In this document: piece after piece, positions 7,974 to 14,554 of the stretch | Layout of the letters: the number at the start of each line of letters is the position of its first letter | How positions within the stretch are numbered: position 1 is the first letter of the stretch | IMG/VR virus record: IMGVR_UViG_3300044908_000045 | Span: 58,239-122,238 of that record | Source of the DNA: a virus | DNA: 64,000 bases | Direction: 5' to 3' (one strand) | Translations under genes and position numbers: made by a program | Notes under the pieces: model-generated | What the model was told of the DNA's origin: nothing | What the model saw: only the letters and a program-made list of their open reading frames with translations | Databases searched by the model: none

Positions 7974-9647
7974 TTAGTTGAACCGACCCTCGATTCGACC
8001 CAGTCGCTTGTTGACCTCGACGAGAACCTCGACCAAGCGATTGACCTTGGTGTTGACCGAGGGGACCAGGGCGTCGGGCACATCGTCGCGCCCGACTGCG
8101 GCTTGGATAAATCCAGCGTTGCTCTGAATGTGTCGCGTCCGACCTGCGGTGTCGTTAACTAGGCGCTCGACCGCGTCGGGGTTTTTGAATCCGTCCGCTC
8201 CGTTGCCGTTATGCAGGATGGCTTGAAAGCTCTCAACGAACTTTTCGGCGTCGGATTTGTCACCGAGGTTCCGATTGAGCAGACCCAACTGGAATCCCAT
8301 GCTCTCGGCCGAGATAAACAGGTCGTGGTCGCTCAATTGGTCCGCGTCACGCCCGACCATCGACAGGGTGGCGCGCGACACGCACTCCCGGATCGAAGAT
8401 GGGATTTGCCCGGCAAGCGCTTCGCCGGCTTTGGGCAACGGCAAATCCTGCGGGATCAGGTCGCGGGCGTAGAACCGCAGTAGGCGCTCGACGGTTGGGG
8501 CGTCGGGGGCTTTGAGCGAGATGATCGCATCGAGACGGCCGGGGCGCAGCATCGCTTGGTGGATTTCGTCAACGTGATTAGTTGACAGCAGCACCATGAC
8601 CTCGTCGTCCTTGCCGACAACGCCGGAGATCGTGTTGATCAGATCGTTGGCGTCTTCGTCTCGCTCTTCGGTGATGCGGTCGATATCCTCGGCAAACACA
8701 ACGCACGGCATGTAGCGCCGCGCGAGGTGCAGCGCGGCGGTCAAACCCTGGACCTTGTCGAGCAAAATATAGGTCCACTCGCCATGCCGCTGTGCGACGT
8801 TGGCTACCATGCGCGCGGTCAAGGACTTGCCGGTGCCGAAGCGGCCTTCGAGCAGAACTTTGCGCCCAAGCGGGATTTTACGCTGGCGGCACGCCTCGGA
8901 TTTCAGCAATGGCACCAGCAGATTGACCGTGATCTGATCGGTCGTCACGTCATCGAACAAAACCGCCGCCTCGGTGGTGTCCTCGACGTTTAGGAAGTCG
9001 GGTCCCTCGGCCAGCATTAGTTGGCCGTTGTCATCGACTTGGATGCTGATCGCCTTGCCGCGATAGATTGATTCCTCGCGGACGATGCGGCGGGTTTCCT
9101 CGGCGATCCGCAGGATGATCTCGCGATCCTTCTTGGCCACCGTGCCCATGATGACCATACCGGGATGACCCTTGTTGTTGAAACTGAACCCGGTGGTGAT
9201 CTGCTTTTCGACGCCGGGCAACTTGAAGTTCCCCATCGCGACTTGGACGAACTCGCCTGGCCGATACCCAGTTTTGATCGTCAGCATCTGCGGGTCGGAA
9301 TACCAAGTGCTGACCGGCGACGACAGCCCGTAAAGGTTGCGGCACGCTTTGGTGAACGCCACCGCAGCGTCGTGCGGGAAAGCGTCGATCCACTCGAATA
9401 CCTTGAAATCCTGGTCTTCGTCCTTGATGATGCGGTCGAGGGTTTCGCGCGCGACCGTTAGCGGCATACGCGCCGGATCGGCTGGCAATTGGATGCGGCG
9501 ACCGCCATCGGGCCAGTCCACCGGAACGTCAATCTTGCTCCAATTGGGCTGCTTTTTGCCGGATAGCCGTTCGGCCAATTCCAGCATGACATCGGCCAGC
9601 GCGGCATTTTCCAGCACTGGGGTTTCGGCAACTACTAACTTAGCCAT
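7974..9647 (-). CDS. Phage AAA+ ATPase with large N-terminal domain
   Basis: 557 residues from the ATG at 9647, preceded by GAGAGGGG; a longer frame upstream is rejected as non-coding. The N-terminal about 250 residues are an unrecognised alpha/beta domain. The classical AAA core follows: Walker A EGRFGTGKSLTA (Lys near 274), Walker B CVVFAEDIDRI, sensor-1 VLLSTN, arginine finger MLRPGRLDA. It resembles FtsH/Cdc48-type hexameric remodellers rather than a replicative helicase. Phage AAA+ proteins of this kind often work with a VWA protein; a VWA-like gene lies at the right end of the window. Confidence 0.85.
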   Translation of the reverse strand: MAKLVVAETPVLENAALADVMLELAERLSGKKQPNWSKIDVPVDWPDGGRRIQLPADPARMPLTVARETLDRIIKDEDQDFKVFEWIDAFPHDAAVAFTKACRNLYGLSSPVSTWYSDPQMLTIKTGYRPGEFVQVAMGNFKLPGVEKQITTGFSFNNKGHPGMVIMGTVAKKDREIILRIAEETRRIVREESIYRGKAISIQVDDNGQLMLAEGPDFLNVEDTTEAAVLFDDVTTDQITVNLLVPLLKSEACRQRKIPLGRKVLLEGRFGTGKSLTARMVANVAQRHGEWTYILLDKVQGLTAALHLARRYMPCVVFAEDIDRITEERDEDANDLINTISGVVGKDDEVMVLLSTNHVDEIHQAMLRPGRLDAIISLKAPDAPTVERLLRFYARDLIPQDLPLPKAGEALAGQIPSSIRECVSRATLSMVGRDADQLSDHDLFISAESMGFQLGLLNRNLGDKSDAEKFVESFQAILHNGNGADGFKNPDAVERLVNDTAGRTRHIQSNAGFIQAAVGRDDVPDALVPSVNTKVNRLVEVLVEVNKRLGRIEGRFN

Positions 9648-9678
9648 GTCGTCCCCTCTCTTAGGTTGATAGTGAAAA

Positions 9679-10077
9679 TTATTCTTCGGCGTTGGGTGCG
9701 GGCTCGAAACGCGTCGAATCAACATGGAAGACGACGAAGTCGCCGTCCTTGTCCCACTGCCCGATTCGCATGTCCATGTGGTGCCGATAATACGGCGAAC
9801 CTGAGTCACCGTTCCTTCCCGCATTGTCAATGACTGCCTTGGGCAGGATTTCGACGACGATCGAGAGCCCGTTGTCTCCGGCATCGCGGTAGAGGCGGCA
9901 GGCGGGCTTTTGCCGCACGATCATGCCGACGGCGAACGTGTTGACGGTCTGCAGAGAGCGCAGCGCACAGCGGAGGTTCTCGATCTCGCCTTCCCGCGAG
10001 ATTTTCTGTCTCGCGGGCGGCTCATCGTCGTCAGCCTCGGCGCTGGCTCTCATCATTTGGATGAGTGGGTGGGTCAT
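9679..10077 (-). CDS. First gene of the leftward early operon, unknown function
   Basis: 132 residues. A helical, charged N-terminal half (KISREGEIENLRCALRSLQT) is followed by a beta-rich half (GMIVRQKPACRLYRDAGDNG). It lies 31 bases from the 10108 operator and directly upstream of the AAA+ gene, so it is probably the first gene expressed from the leftward promoter. No family recognised. Confidence 0.6.
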   Translation of the reverse strand: MTHPLIQMMRASAEADDDEPPARQKISREGEIENLRCALRSLQTVNTFAVGMIVRQKPACRLYRDAGDNGLSIVVEILPKAVIDNAGRNGDSGSPYYRHHMDMRIGQWDKDGDFVVFHVDSTRFEPAPNAEE

Positions 10078-10107
10078 TTCCGTCCCCTTTGAGTGATGGT
10101 AGGTGAT

Positions 10108-10122
10108 GTTGGCATAACCAAC
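10108..10122 (-). promoter_or_regulatory. Operator dyad GTTGG-N5-CCAAC (leftward promoter)
   Basis: A perfect 5+5 inverted repeat, GTTGG CATAA CCAAC, lies between the repressor gene and the first leftward gene. Read leftward it is GTTGGTTATGCCAAC, one base different from the site at 39506. It contains a TATGCC hexamer usable as a -10 box, with TTCCGC 18 bases upstream as a poor -35. Probably a repressor-controlled leftward early promoter. Confidence 0.65.
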
Positions 10123-10185
10123 GGCGTGTGTCTAGCGGAATTTTGTCGGCGTCCCCAACGGCCCTGGCGCGGCATAGTGTCGCAT

Positions 10186-10524
10186 CTACTCGGCGGCGAC
10201 CGCCGGTCCGACGCGGGCGCGGATCAGCGCCAGATGCGCCTTGGCCTCGGTCGCGGGAAGCCGTCGGTAACACAGAAGCAAGGCGGTTTCGTCTTCGGTT
10301 GCGGGGTGATTTCCGTTGCCGTTACCAATCAGCTGATCGGTTGATACTTGGAAAAGCTCGGCCAATGCTGAGAGCGCCTCGCGACCGGGCAGCATGTGAT
10401 CGTTTTCCCACCCCGCATAGGTGCTGCGCTTGCGCCCGATCGCGGCAGCGACGCGGGCTTGCGTCCAACCAACGTGCAACCGTAGCTGAGAGAGGGTTTC
10501 GCCGAGATGTCGGGGGGTGTTCAT
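10186..10524 (-). CDS. CI-like XRE-family repressor
   Basis: 112 residues from the ATG at 10524; a 45-residue upstream extension runs across the divergent gene and is rejected. Residues 5-60 form an HTH_XRE domain (LGETLSQLRLHVGWTQARVA then AAIGRKRSTYAGWENDHMLP). The short C-terminal helix bundle (PATEAKAHLALIRARV) lacks a LexA-type peptidase, so it is not RecA-cleavable like lambda CI. Divergent from the YdaS/Cro-like gene with a shared operator between them: the classical lysogeny switch. Confidence 0.85.
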   Translation of the reverse strand: MNTPRHLGETLSQLRLHVGWTQARVAAAIGRKRSTYAGWENDHMLPGREALSALAELFQVSTDQLIGNGNGNHPATEDETALLLCYRRLPATEAKAHLALIRARVGPAVAAE

Positions 10525-10558
10525 TATGAACCTATGTAAAAAATCCTTGCACGCCGCC

Positions 10559-10573
10559 GTTGGAAATGCCAAC
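10559..10573 (+). promoter_or_regulatory. Central operator dyad of the immunity switch
   Basis: GTTGG AAATG CCAAC, a perfect dyad extended by one base on each side (CGTTGG/CCAACG), lies between the divergent repressor and Cro-like genes, 9 bases before the latter. TTGCAC lies just upstream on the + strand. This position and symmetry identify the likely binding site of the repressor and/or Cro-like protein. Confidence 0.75.
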
Positions 10574-10582
10574 GATAGGGTC

Positions 10583-10786
10583 ATGGATGTCGAGCAGGTT
10601 ATCGCCGCTGCGGGCGGCACGATCGCGCTAGCGGAGGCGGCGGGGGTAGACCGCACCACCGTTCTCTACTGGCGCTCACGCGGGCGCATTCCGGTCGAAC
10701 GGGCGTTGCGGATCAACGAGGAATTGGGGATACCGCTGCATGAGATGCGCCCCGATGTGTGGAAGCCGTTCGCGGCTGTGGGCTGA
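10583..10786 (+). CDS. YdaS/Cro-like DNA-binding protein
   Basis: 67 residues from the ATG at 10583. The sequence follows the YdaS/Cro pattern: VIAAAGGTIALAEAAGVDRT, TVLYWRSRGRIPVERALRI, then LGIPLHEMRPDVW. Proteins of this type occupy the cro position opposite a CI-like repressor and promote lytic growth by shutting off the repressor. Divergent from the repressor over one operator. Confidence 0.8.
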   Translation: MDVEQVIAAAGGTIALAEAAGVDRTTVLYWRSRGRIPVERALRINEELGIPLHEMRPDVWKPFAAVG

Positions 10787-10846
10787 GCCAACCATGGGTG
10801 CTAGTTGGGGGTTGTAACGCAGCGTTGTCAAGCCAAAATATACGGC

Positions 10847-10875
10847 TTGCGCCAAATGCCAAATTACCGTATTAT
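10847..10875 (+). promoter_or_regulatory. Sigma70-type promoter of the rightward early operon
   Basis: TTGCGC, a 17-base spacer and TATTAT lie 113 bases before the first ParB-like gene. It has no GTTGG dyad, in contrast to other promoters here. Transcription would run through the ParB-like, GapR-like and RusA genes. Confidence 0.55.
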
Positions 10876-10987
10876 GGATGCGCGCCCCTTTCCGGGGAAT
10901 TGATCAGCACCTTTGCGCATCCCGCGCCCAACGCTCGGTCTCTTGTTAGGCAGAGCACACCCATCGGAGAACGACGAGGAGAACGAG

Positions 10988-11953
10988 ATGCTGACCGCGA
11001 AATCCGGACCAGCCACGACTGTCCCCAATGTTGGTGCTCGGCCAGAACTGAAAAAAGCCGACGATCGCGCGGCCAAGCCGCTCAGCCACATAATCGTTGA
11101 AGGGGTAATCACGATCACCCCCGAGCTTGCCTGGCGGATCATTCAGGAGGCGCCCTACGCCAAGCAGCGACCGATTCGCAAGGCGCATGTTGACGCGCTG
11201 GCGATGCAAATGCGGCGGCATGAGTGGACGGGGGGCACTCAGATCCATTTTGGCCGAGTCAAGGGTGACGATCCGCTACTGGCGTTGGTTAACGGCAATC
11301 ATCGGATGCATGCCGTAATCAAGGCTGACACCGCAATCTCGTTCCAGGCCCTGGTCAGCGAGGTTGAAAATGCAGGCGGCCTTGATCGGCTGTACCGTCG
11401 CCACGATCGGCTGGTGGCCCCACGTTCGGTGCAAGATGCGCTGAGGGCGGAAGGCATTGAAGTCCAGCATGATCTCCAAAAAGGATTTGCGGCAGCGTGC
11501 TTCCGCGCCCTTCCGATGATCGAGTCGGGGTTCCAGCACGTCCGAACCCACGCCGATCCGTACTTGCTACGCTCGGATGAGGCTCGGCTGCGGCTCGCCG
11601 AGCCGTGGTGGCCGGTCGCAAGAGTCATCCAAGACGCGGCCCTTGGAGGTCCCAACACTAGGTTCGTCAAGGCAGCTGGGGTGATGGCGGCTGCTTTGGT
11701 GACGATGCGCTACCAAGAGATGAAGGCGTTCCCGTTCTGGCAAGGGATCGCAACTGGCGATAGGTTGGCGCAAGATGATCCGCGGGCGGCCTTGATCCGC
11801 GCCTTTCAGCATCCGCGGCTGCGTAGTGAAGTGAACAGCGCCAAAAGCACGTCAGCCGCGTGGAATGCGTTTTTCCGTGGCGAGCCGCTGTCAATCGTGC
11901 GAGCGACAGCCGGACCGATACGGTTTCTTGGAACTCCATTCGAGAAGGGCTAA
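10988..11953 (+). CDS. ParB/sulfiredoxin-fold protein, phage type
   Basis: 321 residues from the ATG at 10988, which follows GAGGAGAA. An N-terminal ParB-like nuclease-fold domain is visible (residues about 45-110): RPIRKAHVDALAMQMRRHEW, LALVNGNHRMHAVIKA with the conserved GNHR. The remainder is helical and not recognised. Phage proteins of this fold act in partition, gene regulation or as nucleases. It is followed 7 bases later by a second ParB-like gene. Confidence 0.65.
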   Translation: MLTAKSGPATTVPNVGARPELKKADDRAAKPLSHIIVEGVITITPELAWRIIQEAPYAKQRPIRKAHVDALAMQMRRHEWTGGTQIHFGRVKGDDPLLALVNGNHRMHAVIKADTAISFQALVSEVENAGGLDRLYRRHDRLVAPRSVQDALRAEGIEVQHDLQKGFAAACFRALPMIESGFQHVRTHADPYLLRSDEARLRLAEPWWPVARVIQDAALGGPNTRFVKAAGVMAAALVTMRYQEMKAFPFWQGIATGDRLAQDDPRAALIRAFQHPRLRSEVNSAKSTSAAWNAFFRGEPLSIVRATAGPIRFLGTPFEKG

Positions 11954-11960
11954 TCGTCCG

Positions 11961-12833
11961 ATGCGGCTCGCGATTGCCGCGATCTCGGTTGGCTCGCGCC
12001 TGCGCCAGTTGCGCGAGCCAATCGTTCGCGAGTTGATGGATAGCATTTCGATGCTGGGCCTGCGCGAGCCGATCTCGGTATCAACCGGGCTCGGCCAACG
12101 CGAGGGCGGCGGCCCCGAGGTTGTGACTTTTGCTCTTGTCGTTGGGCGGCATCGGCTAGAAGCGTGCCGCCGTCTAGGGAGAACCGAAATCGAAGCAAAT
12201 ATTCTCCAACTGGACGAAGCAGAATGCAAGCTGTGGGAGATTGACGAGAATCTGTGCCGCGCCGAGCTATCGCAATTGGAGCGCGCCGAGCATCTGCTCA
12301 AGCGCAAGGAAATCTTTGAGAAGCGCTACCCATCCGCCAAAGCTGGGGTTATGCGAGCGCTAGGCATGAACCGCGCGCTCGGTCGCAACGTTGACGACAG
12401 CGTTGACGCCAACGTCTCCTCCTTTACCGAGGACACCGAGACCAAGACGGGAATTGCGCGGCGCAATGTCCAGCGTGCGCTGCGCCGCGCCGATGGGATT
12501 AGCCAGGGGGTGCGCGACCGCATTCGCGACCGAGATGGCATTGCCGACAACGGCGTGGAACTCGATACCTTGGCTAGTCTGCGCCCATCCGATCAGGAAA
12601 TGGTTGTCGGGCTAGTCGAGAAGGGTGAGGCGTTTAGTGTGCGCGAAGCGGCGCGTCTGTTGGCTCTGCCCGCCAAAAACGTTACTAAGGCAGAGGCGCG
12701 GGAAGAACAGGAGTTCGAGCGGCTGATGCTGGCGTGGAAGCGCGCTGGGACAGCGGCGAGACGGCGGTTCCTGACGGAAACCGCAAATTGGAGGGAGTTA
12801 TCGAATGGCGCCACTGAATCCGGAACCGAATGA
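11961..12833 (+). CDS. ParB-family DNA-binding protein
   Basis: 290 residues from the ATG at 11961; a longer frame overlaps the previous gene and is rejected. The ParB_N domain is clear: RLRQLREPIVRELMDSISML, GLREPISV, and VVGRHRLEACRRLG (GxHR box). A helical region follows (DENLCRAELSQLERAEHLLK) and another carries FSVREAARLL, HTH-like. Chromosomal ParB proteins bind parS and load SMC. This one may regulate or partition phage DNA; no ParA-like ATPase is in the window, but a perfect parS lies at 52648. Confidence 0.75.
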   Translation: MRLAIAAISVGSRLRQLREPIVRELMDSISMLGLREPISVSTGLGQREGGGPEVVTFALVVGRHRLEACRRLGRTEIEANILQLDEAECKLWEIDENLCRAELSQLERAEHLLKRKEIFEKRYPSAKAGVMRALGMNRALGRNVDDSVDANVSSFTEDTETKTGIARRNVQRALRRADGISQGVRDRIRDRDGIADNGVELDTLASLRPSDQEMVVGLVEKGEAFSVREAARLLALPAKNVTKAEAREEQEFERLMLAWKRAGTAARRRFLTETANWRELSNGATESGTE

Positions 12834-13143
12834 CGACGGCGAGGAGCCCGATCGCGACTTCGCCAAGATGTTCGATCTTGATCGCAGTACGCTGATCAAG
12901 ACCTTGGTGGACGCGATGGAGCAGACGTATCGCGATACCGATGCCGCACGGGACAGTCTAAAGGAGATCGTCTCGCAGTGTCGCGCCGCCGAGTTCCCGC
13001 CGCGCGACATCATCGCGATGAAGCGAATCGCCAGATTGCGCAAGGACGACAAAGGCGGCGAGGCGCGCGAGCAATTGGCGGCATTGGAACGAATCGGGCA
13101 CGCGGTCGGCTACGATTTGTTCGATTGGGCCGCCCAGGCGTGA
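12805..13143 (+). CDS. GapR-like (DUF2312) nucleoid protein
   Basis: 112 residues. After an acidic start, residues about 28-90 match the GapR pattern: a coiled helix (LIKTLVDAMEQTYRDTDAAR, DSLKEIVSQCRAAEFPPRDI) then IAMKRIARLRK and a second helix. GapR is an alphaproteobacterial protein that recognises overtwisted DNA and helps replication. A phage copy beside two ParB-like genes suggests manipulation of nucleoid organisation or topology. It overlaps the ParB gene by 29 bases. Confidence 0.6.
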   Translation: MAPLNPEPNDDGEEPDRDFAKMFDLDRSTLIKTLVDAMEQTYRDTDAARDSLKEIVSQCRAAEFPPRDIIAMKRIARLRKDDKGGEAREQLAALERIGHAVGYDLFDWAAQA

Positions 13144-13149
13144 TCTGCC

Positions 13150-13368
13150 GTGACGATCCGACCACCGCTTCCGGGCACCCCGGAGGCTAAGACCTTGGGT
13201 TGCCCCTGTACGCTTGGGCAGCCCAGCGGCACCAACGAAGAGCGCGACTGGGAGCACGATTTCTGGGGTCTCCCGCCAGTGACGGTGTGGATTGTTCACC
13301 CTGAGTGCCCGCTGCACGTCAAGCCGCAGGCGTGGTGCGAGCCGTCAGTCGAGAGCGCCGGGAATTGA
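13150..13368 (+). CDS. Hypothetical protein with Cys/His pairs
   Basis: 72 residues from a GTG. It contains LGCPCTLG near residue 17 and VHPECPLH near residue 49, a possible zinc site. Its stop overlaps the TTG start of rusA. Function unknown. Confidence 0.55.
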   Translation: MTIRPPLPGTPEAKTLGCPCTLGQPSGTNEERDWEHDFWGLPPVTVWIVHPECPLHVKPQAWCEPSVESAGN

Positions 13369-13787
13369 CGTTGTTGCCAATTGTGGTGTCCTTGGATGGG
13401 CCTCCCCGCGGGAAAGGGCGTGGACGTGCCGTCAGCACCACAATGGGTGCTCGCGTCTATACCGACGCCAAGACGCGTTCCTACGAGGCTCAACTGCGCT
13501 ATGCCGCGCAACAGGTGATGGCGGGGGCGGCTCCAATAGAAGGCCCGCTGCGCGTTGACATCACGGCGAACGTGTCAATCCCGCGTTCAATGCCGCGCAA
13601 AAAACAACTTCTCGCAATACTCGGTGAACTGCGTCCGCAAACTAAACCAGACTGGGATAACTACGCCAAAGTATGCGATTCTATGAACGGAGTCGTTTGG
13701 GGTGACGACAAGCAGATTGTCGATGGCCAGGTGCGCAAATTCTATTCAGAGCGTCCGGGTTTGCACATTCGGGTGTCACGACCGTGA
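13365..13787 (+). CDS. rusA: RusA-type Holliday junction resolvase
   Basis: About 140 residues from a TTG at 13365 that overlaps the previous stop (TTGA); no better start is free of overlap. The RusA core is clear: GPPRGKGRGRA near the start, PLRVDITA, KPDWDNYAKVCDSMNGVVW and DDKQIVDGQV, including the catalytic Asp residues of KPDxDN and WxDD. RusA resolves four-way junctions by paired nicking, complementing the RecE/RecT system on the other early operon. Confidence 0.88.
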   Translation: MTLLPIVVSLDGPPRGKGRGRAVSTTMGARVYTDAKTRSYEAQLRYAAQQVMAGAAPIEGPLRVDITANVSIPRSMPRKKQLLAILGELRPQTKPDWDNYAKVCDSMNGVVWGDDKQIVDGQVRKFYSERPGLHIRVSRP

Positions 13788-13824
13788 ATTGGCTTATCCC
13801 GATGCGGGACTGTGAGGGGACGTA

Positions 13825-14016
13825 ATGGCTTGTTCTTGGGATTTAGAATATGACGAGCCCGATCCAGAGACGCGGCAGGTAACTTGCCGCTGCCGGGCGT
13901 GCGGGAAATTTGCCGATCTCGACTGCGAACGGGACTTCGCGTCTGGCGACATCATTGTGCAGGTCATGACATGTTCTGCGAAAGGCGGCACGCAAGCCGT
14001 GCGGGAAGCGGCGTGA
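13825..14016 (+). CDS. Small Cys-rich protein
   Basis: 63 residues with VTCRCRACGKFADLDC and a later MTCSAKG, a probable zinc ribbon. It starts at an ATG shortly after GAGGGGACG. Function unknown; small zinc-ribbon proteins are frequent in this genome. Confidence 0.55.
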   Translation: MACSWDLEYDEPDPETRQVTCRCRACGKFADLDCERDFASGDIIVQVMTCSAKGGTQAVREAA

Positions 14017-14038
14017 CTGAGGCTCAGGGGAGCACGCG

Positions 14039-14179
14039 ATGTGGACCGTCGTCATTGACATCCTCGCCGTCGTCGGGGCGCTAGCGATCGGCAGGTTCGT
14101 CGCCTGTCTGGTCCTTGAGTTTCTCGACTGGCCAGCGCGGCAGAACAAGAAACACTGGGATCACCTTGGCGATGGCTGA
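14039..14179 (+). CDS. Single-span membrane peptide
   Basis: 46 residues starting MWTVVIDILAVVGALAIGRF, one hydrophobic helix then a charged tail (WPARQNKKHWDHLGDG). The ATG at 14039 follows CAGGGGAGCACGCG. Its stop overlaps the next start (ATGGCTGA). Function unknown. Confidence 0.5.
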   Translation: MWTVVIDILAVVGALAIGRFVACLVLEFLDWPARQNKKHWDHLGDG

Positions 14180-14360
14180 CCAACTCAACCTCTTTGCGCC
14201 AGCGCCGCACGCTCCGCTTTACGCGAACTGGCAACCAGATCCGATGTCTGCGCCTGCCCACGAGGCCAACTGGACCCTGATGACAGAAGGCGTCCTACGG
14301 CCCGGCCAGGACGTATGGGCGGCGCTGTTCCGCGAGATCGCCGATCGGCGGCAGCAATGA
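14172..14360 (+). CDS. Small hypothetical protein (MADQLNLF type)
   Basis: 62 residues from the ATG at 14172, starting MADQLNLFAPAPHAPLYANW. The QLNLF-like start resembles beta-clamp-binding (QxxLF) peptides, but this is only a visual resemblance. Its TGA overlaps the next ATG. Confidence 0.5.
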   Translation: MADQLNLFAPAPHAPLYANWQPDPMSAPAHEANWTLMTEGVLRPGQDVWAALFREIADRRQQ

Positions 14361-14554
14361 CCGAGCATCTTGAATGGCGCGTTGTGATCCGCTACGGCGA
14401 CAGCGTTCCCGACGATCGCTCGGTCCCGATCCTGACGCCAAAGTGGATGCGCGGGACCGTGTTTGATGCGCGCTTTGACACAGAGACCGAGGCGCGGGAG
14501 TTTGCCAAGCAATACGGTGGGGTGGCTTATTTGAAAGATTGGTCTCTGGCGTGA
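14357..14554 (+). CDS. Small hypothetical protein
   Basis: 65 residues from the ATG at 14357 (ATGA overlap), MTEHLEWRVVIRYGDSVPDD onwards, ending in TETEAREFAKQYGGVAYL, a compact alpha/beta shape. It is translationally coupled to the methyltransferase through a GTGA overlap. Function unknown. Confidence 0.5.
   Translation: MTEHLEWRVVIRYGDSVPDDRSVPILTPKWMRGTVFDARFDTETEAREFAKQYGGVAYLKDWSLA

Noticed and set aside
9648-9884. Extended N-terminus of the AAA+ ATPase
   Set aside because: The extra 79 residues are Ser/Arg-rich shadow sequence; the ATG at 9647 has a good ribosome site.
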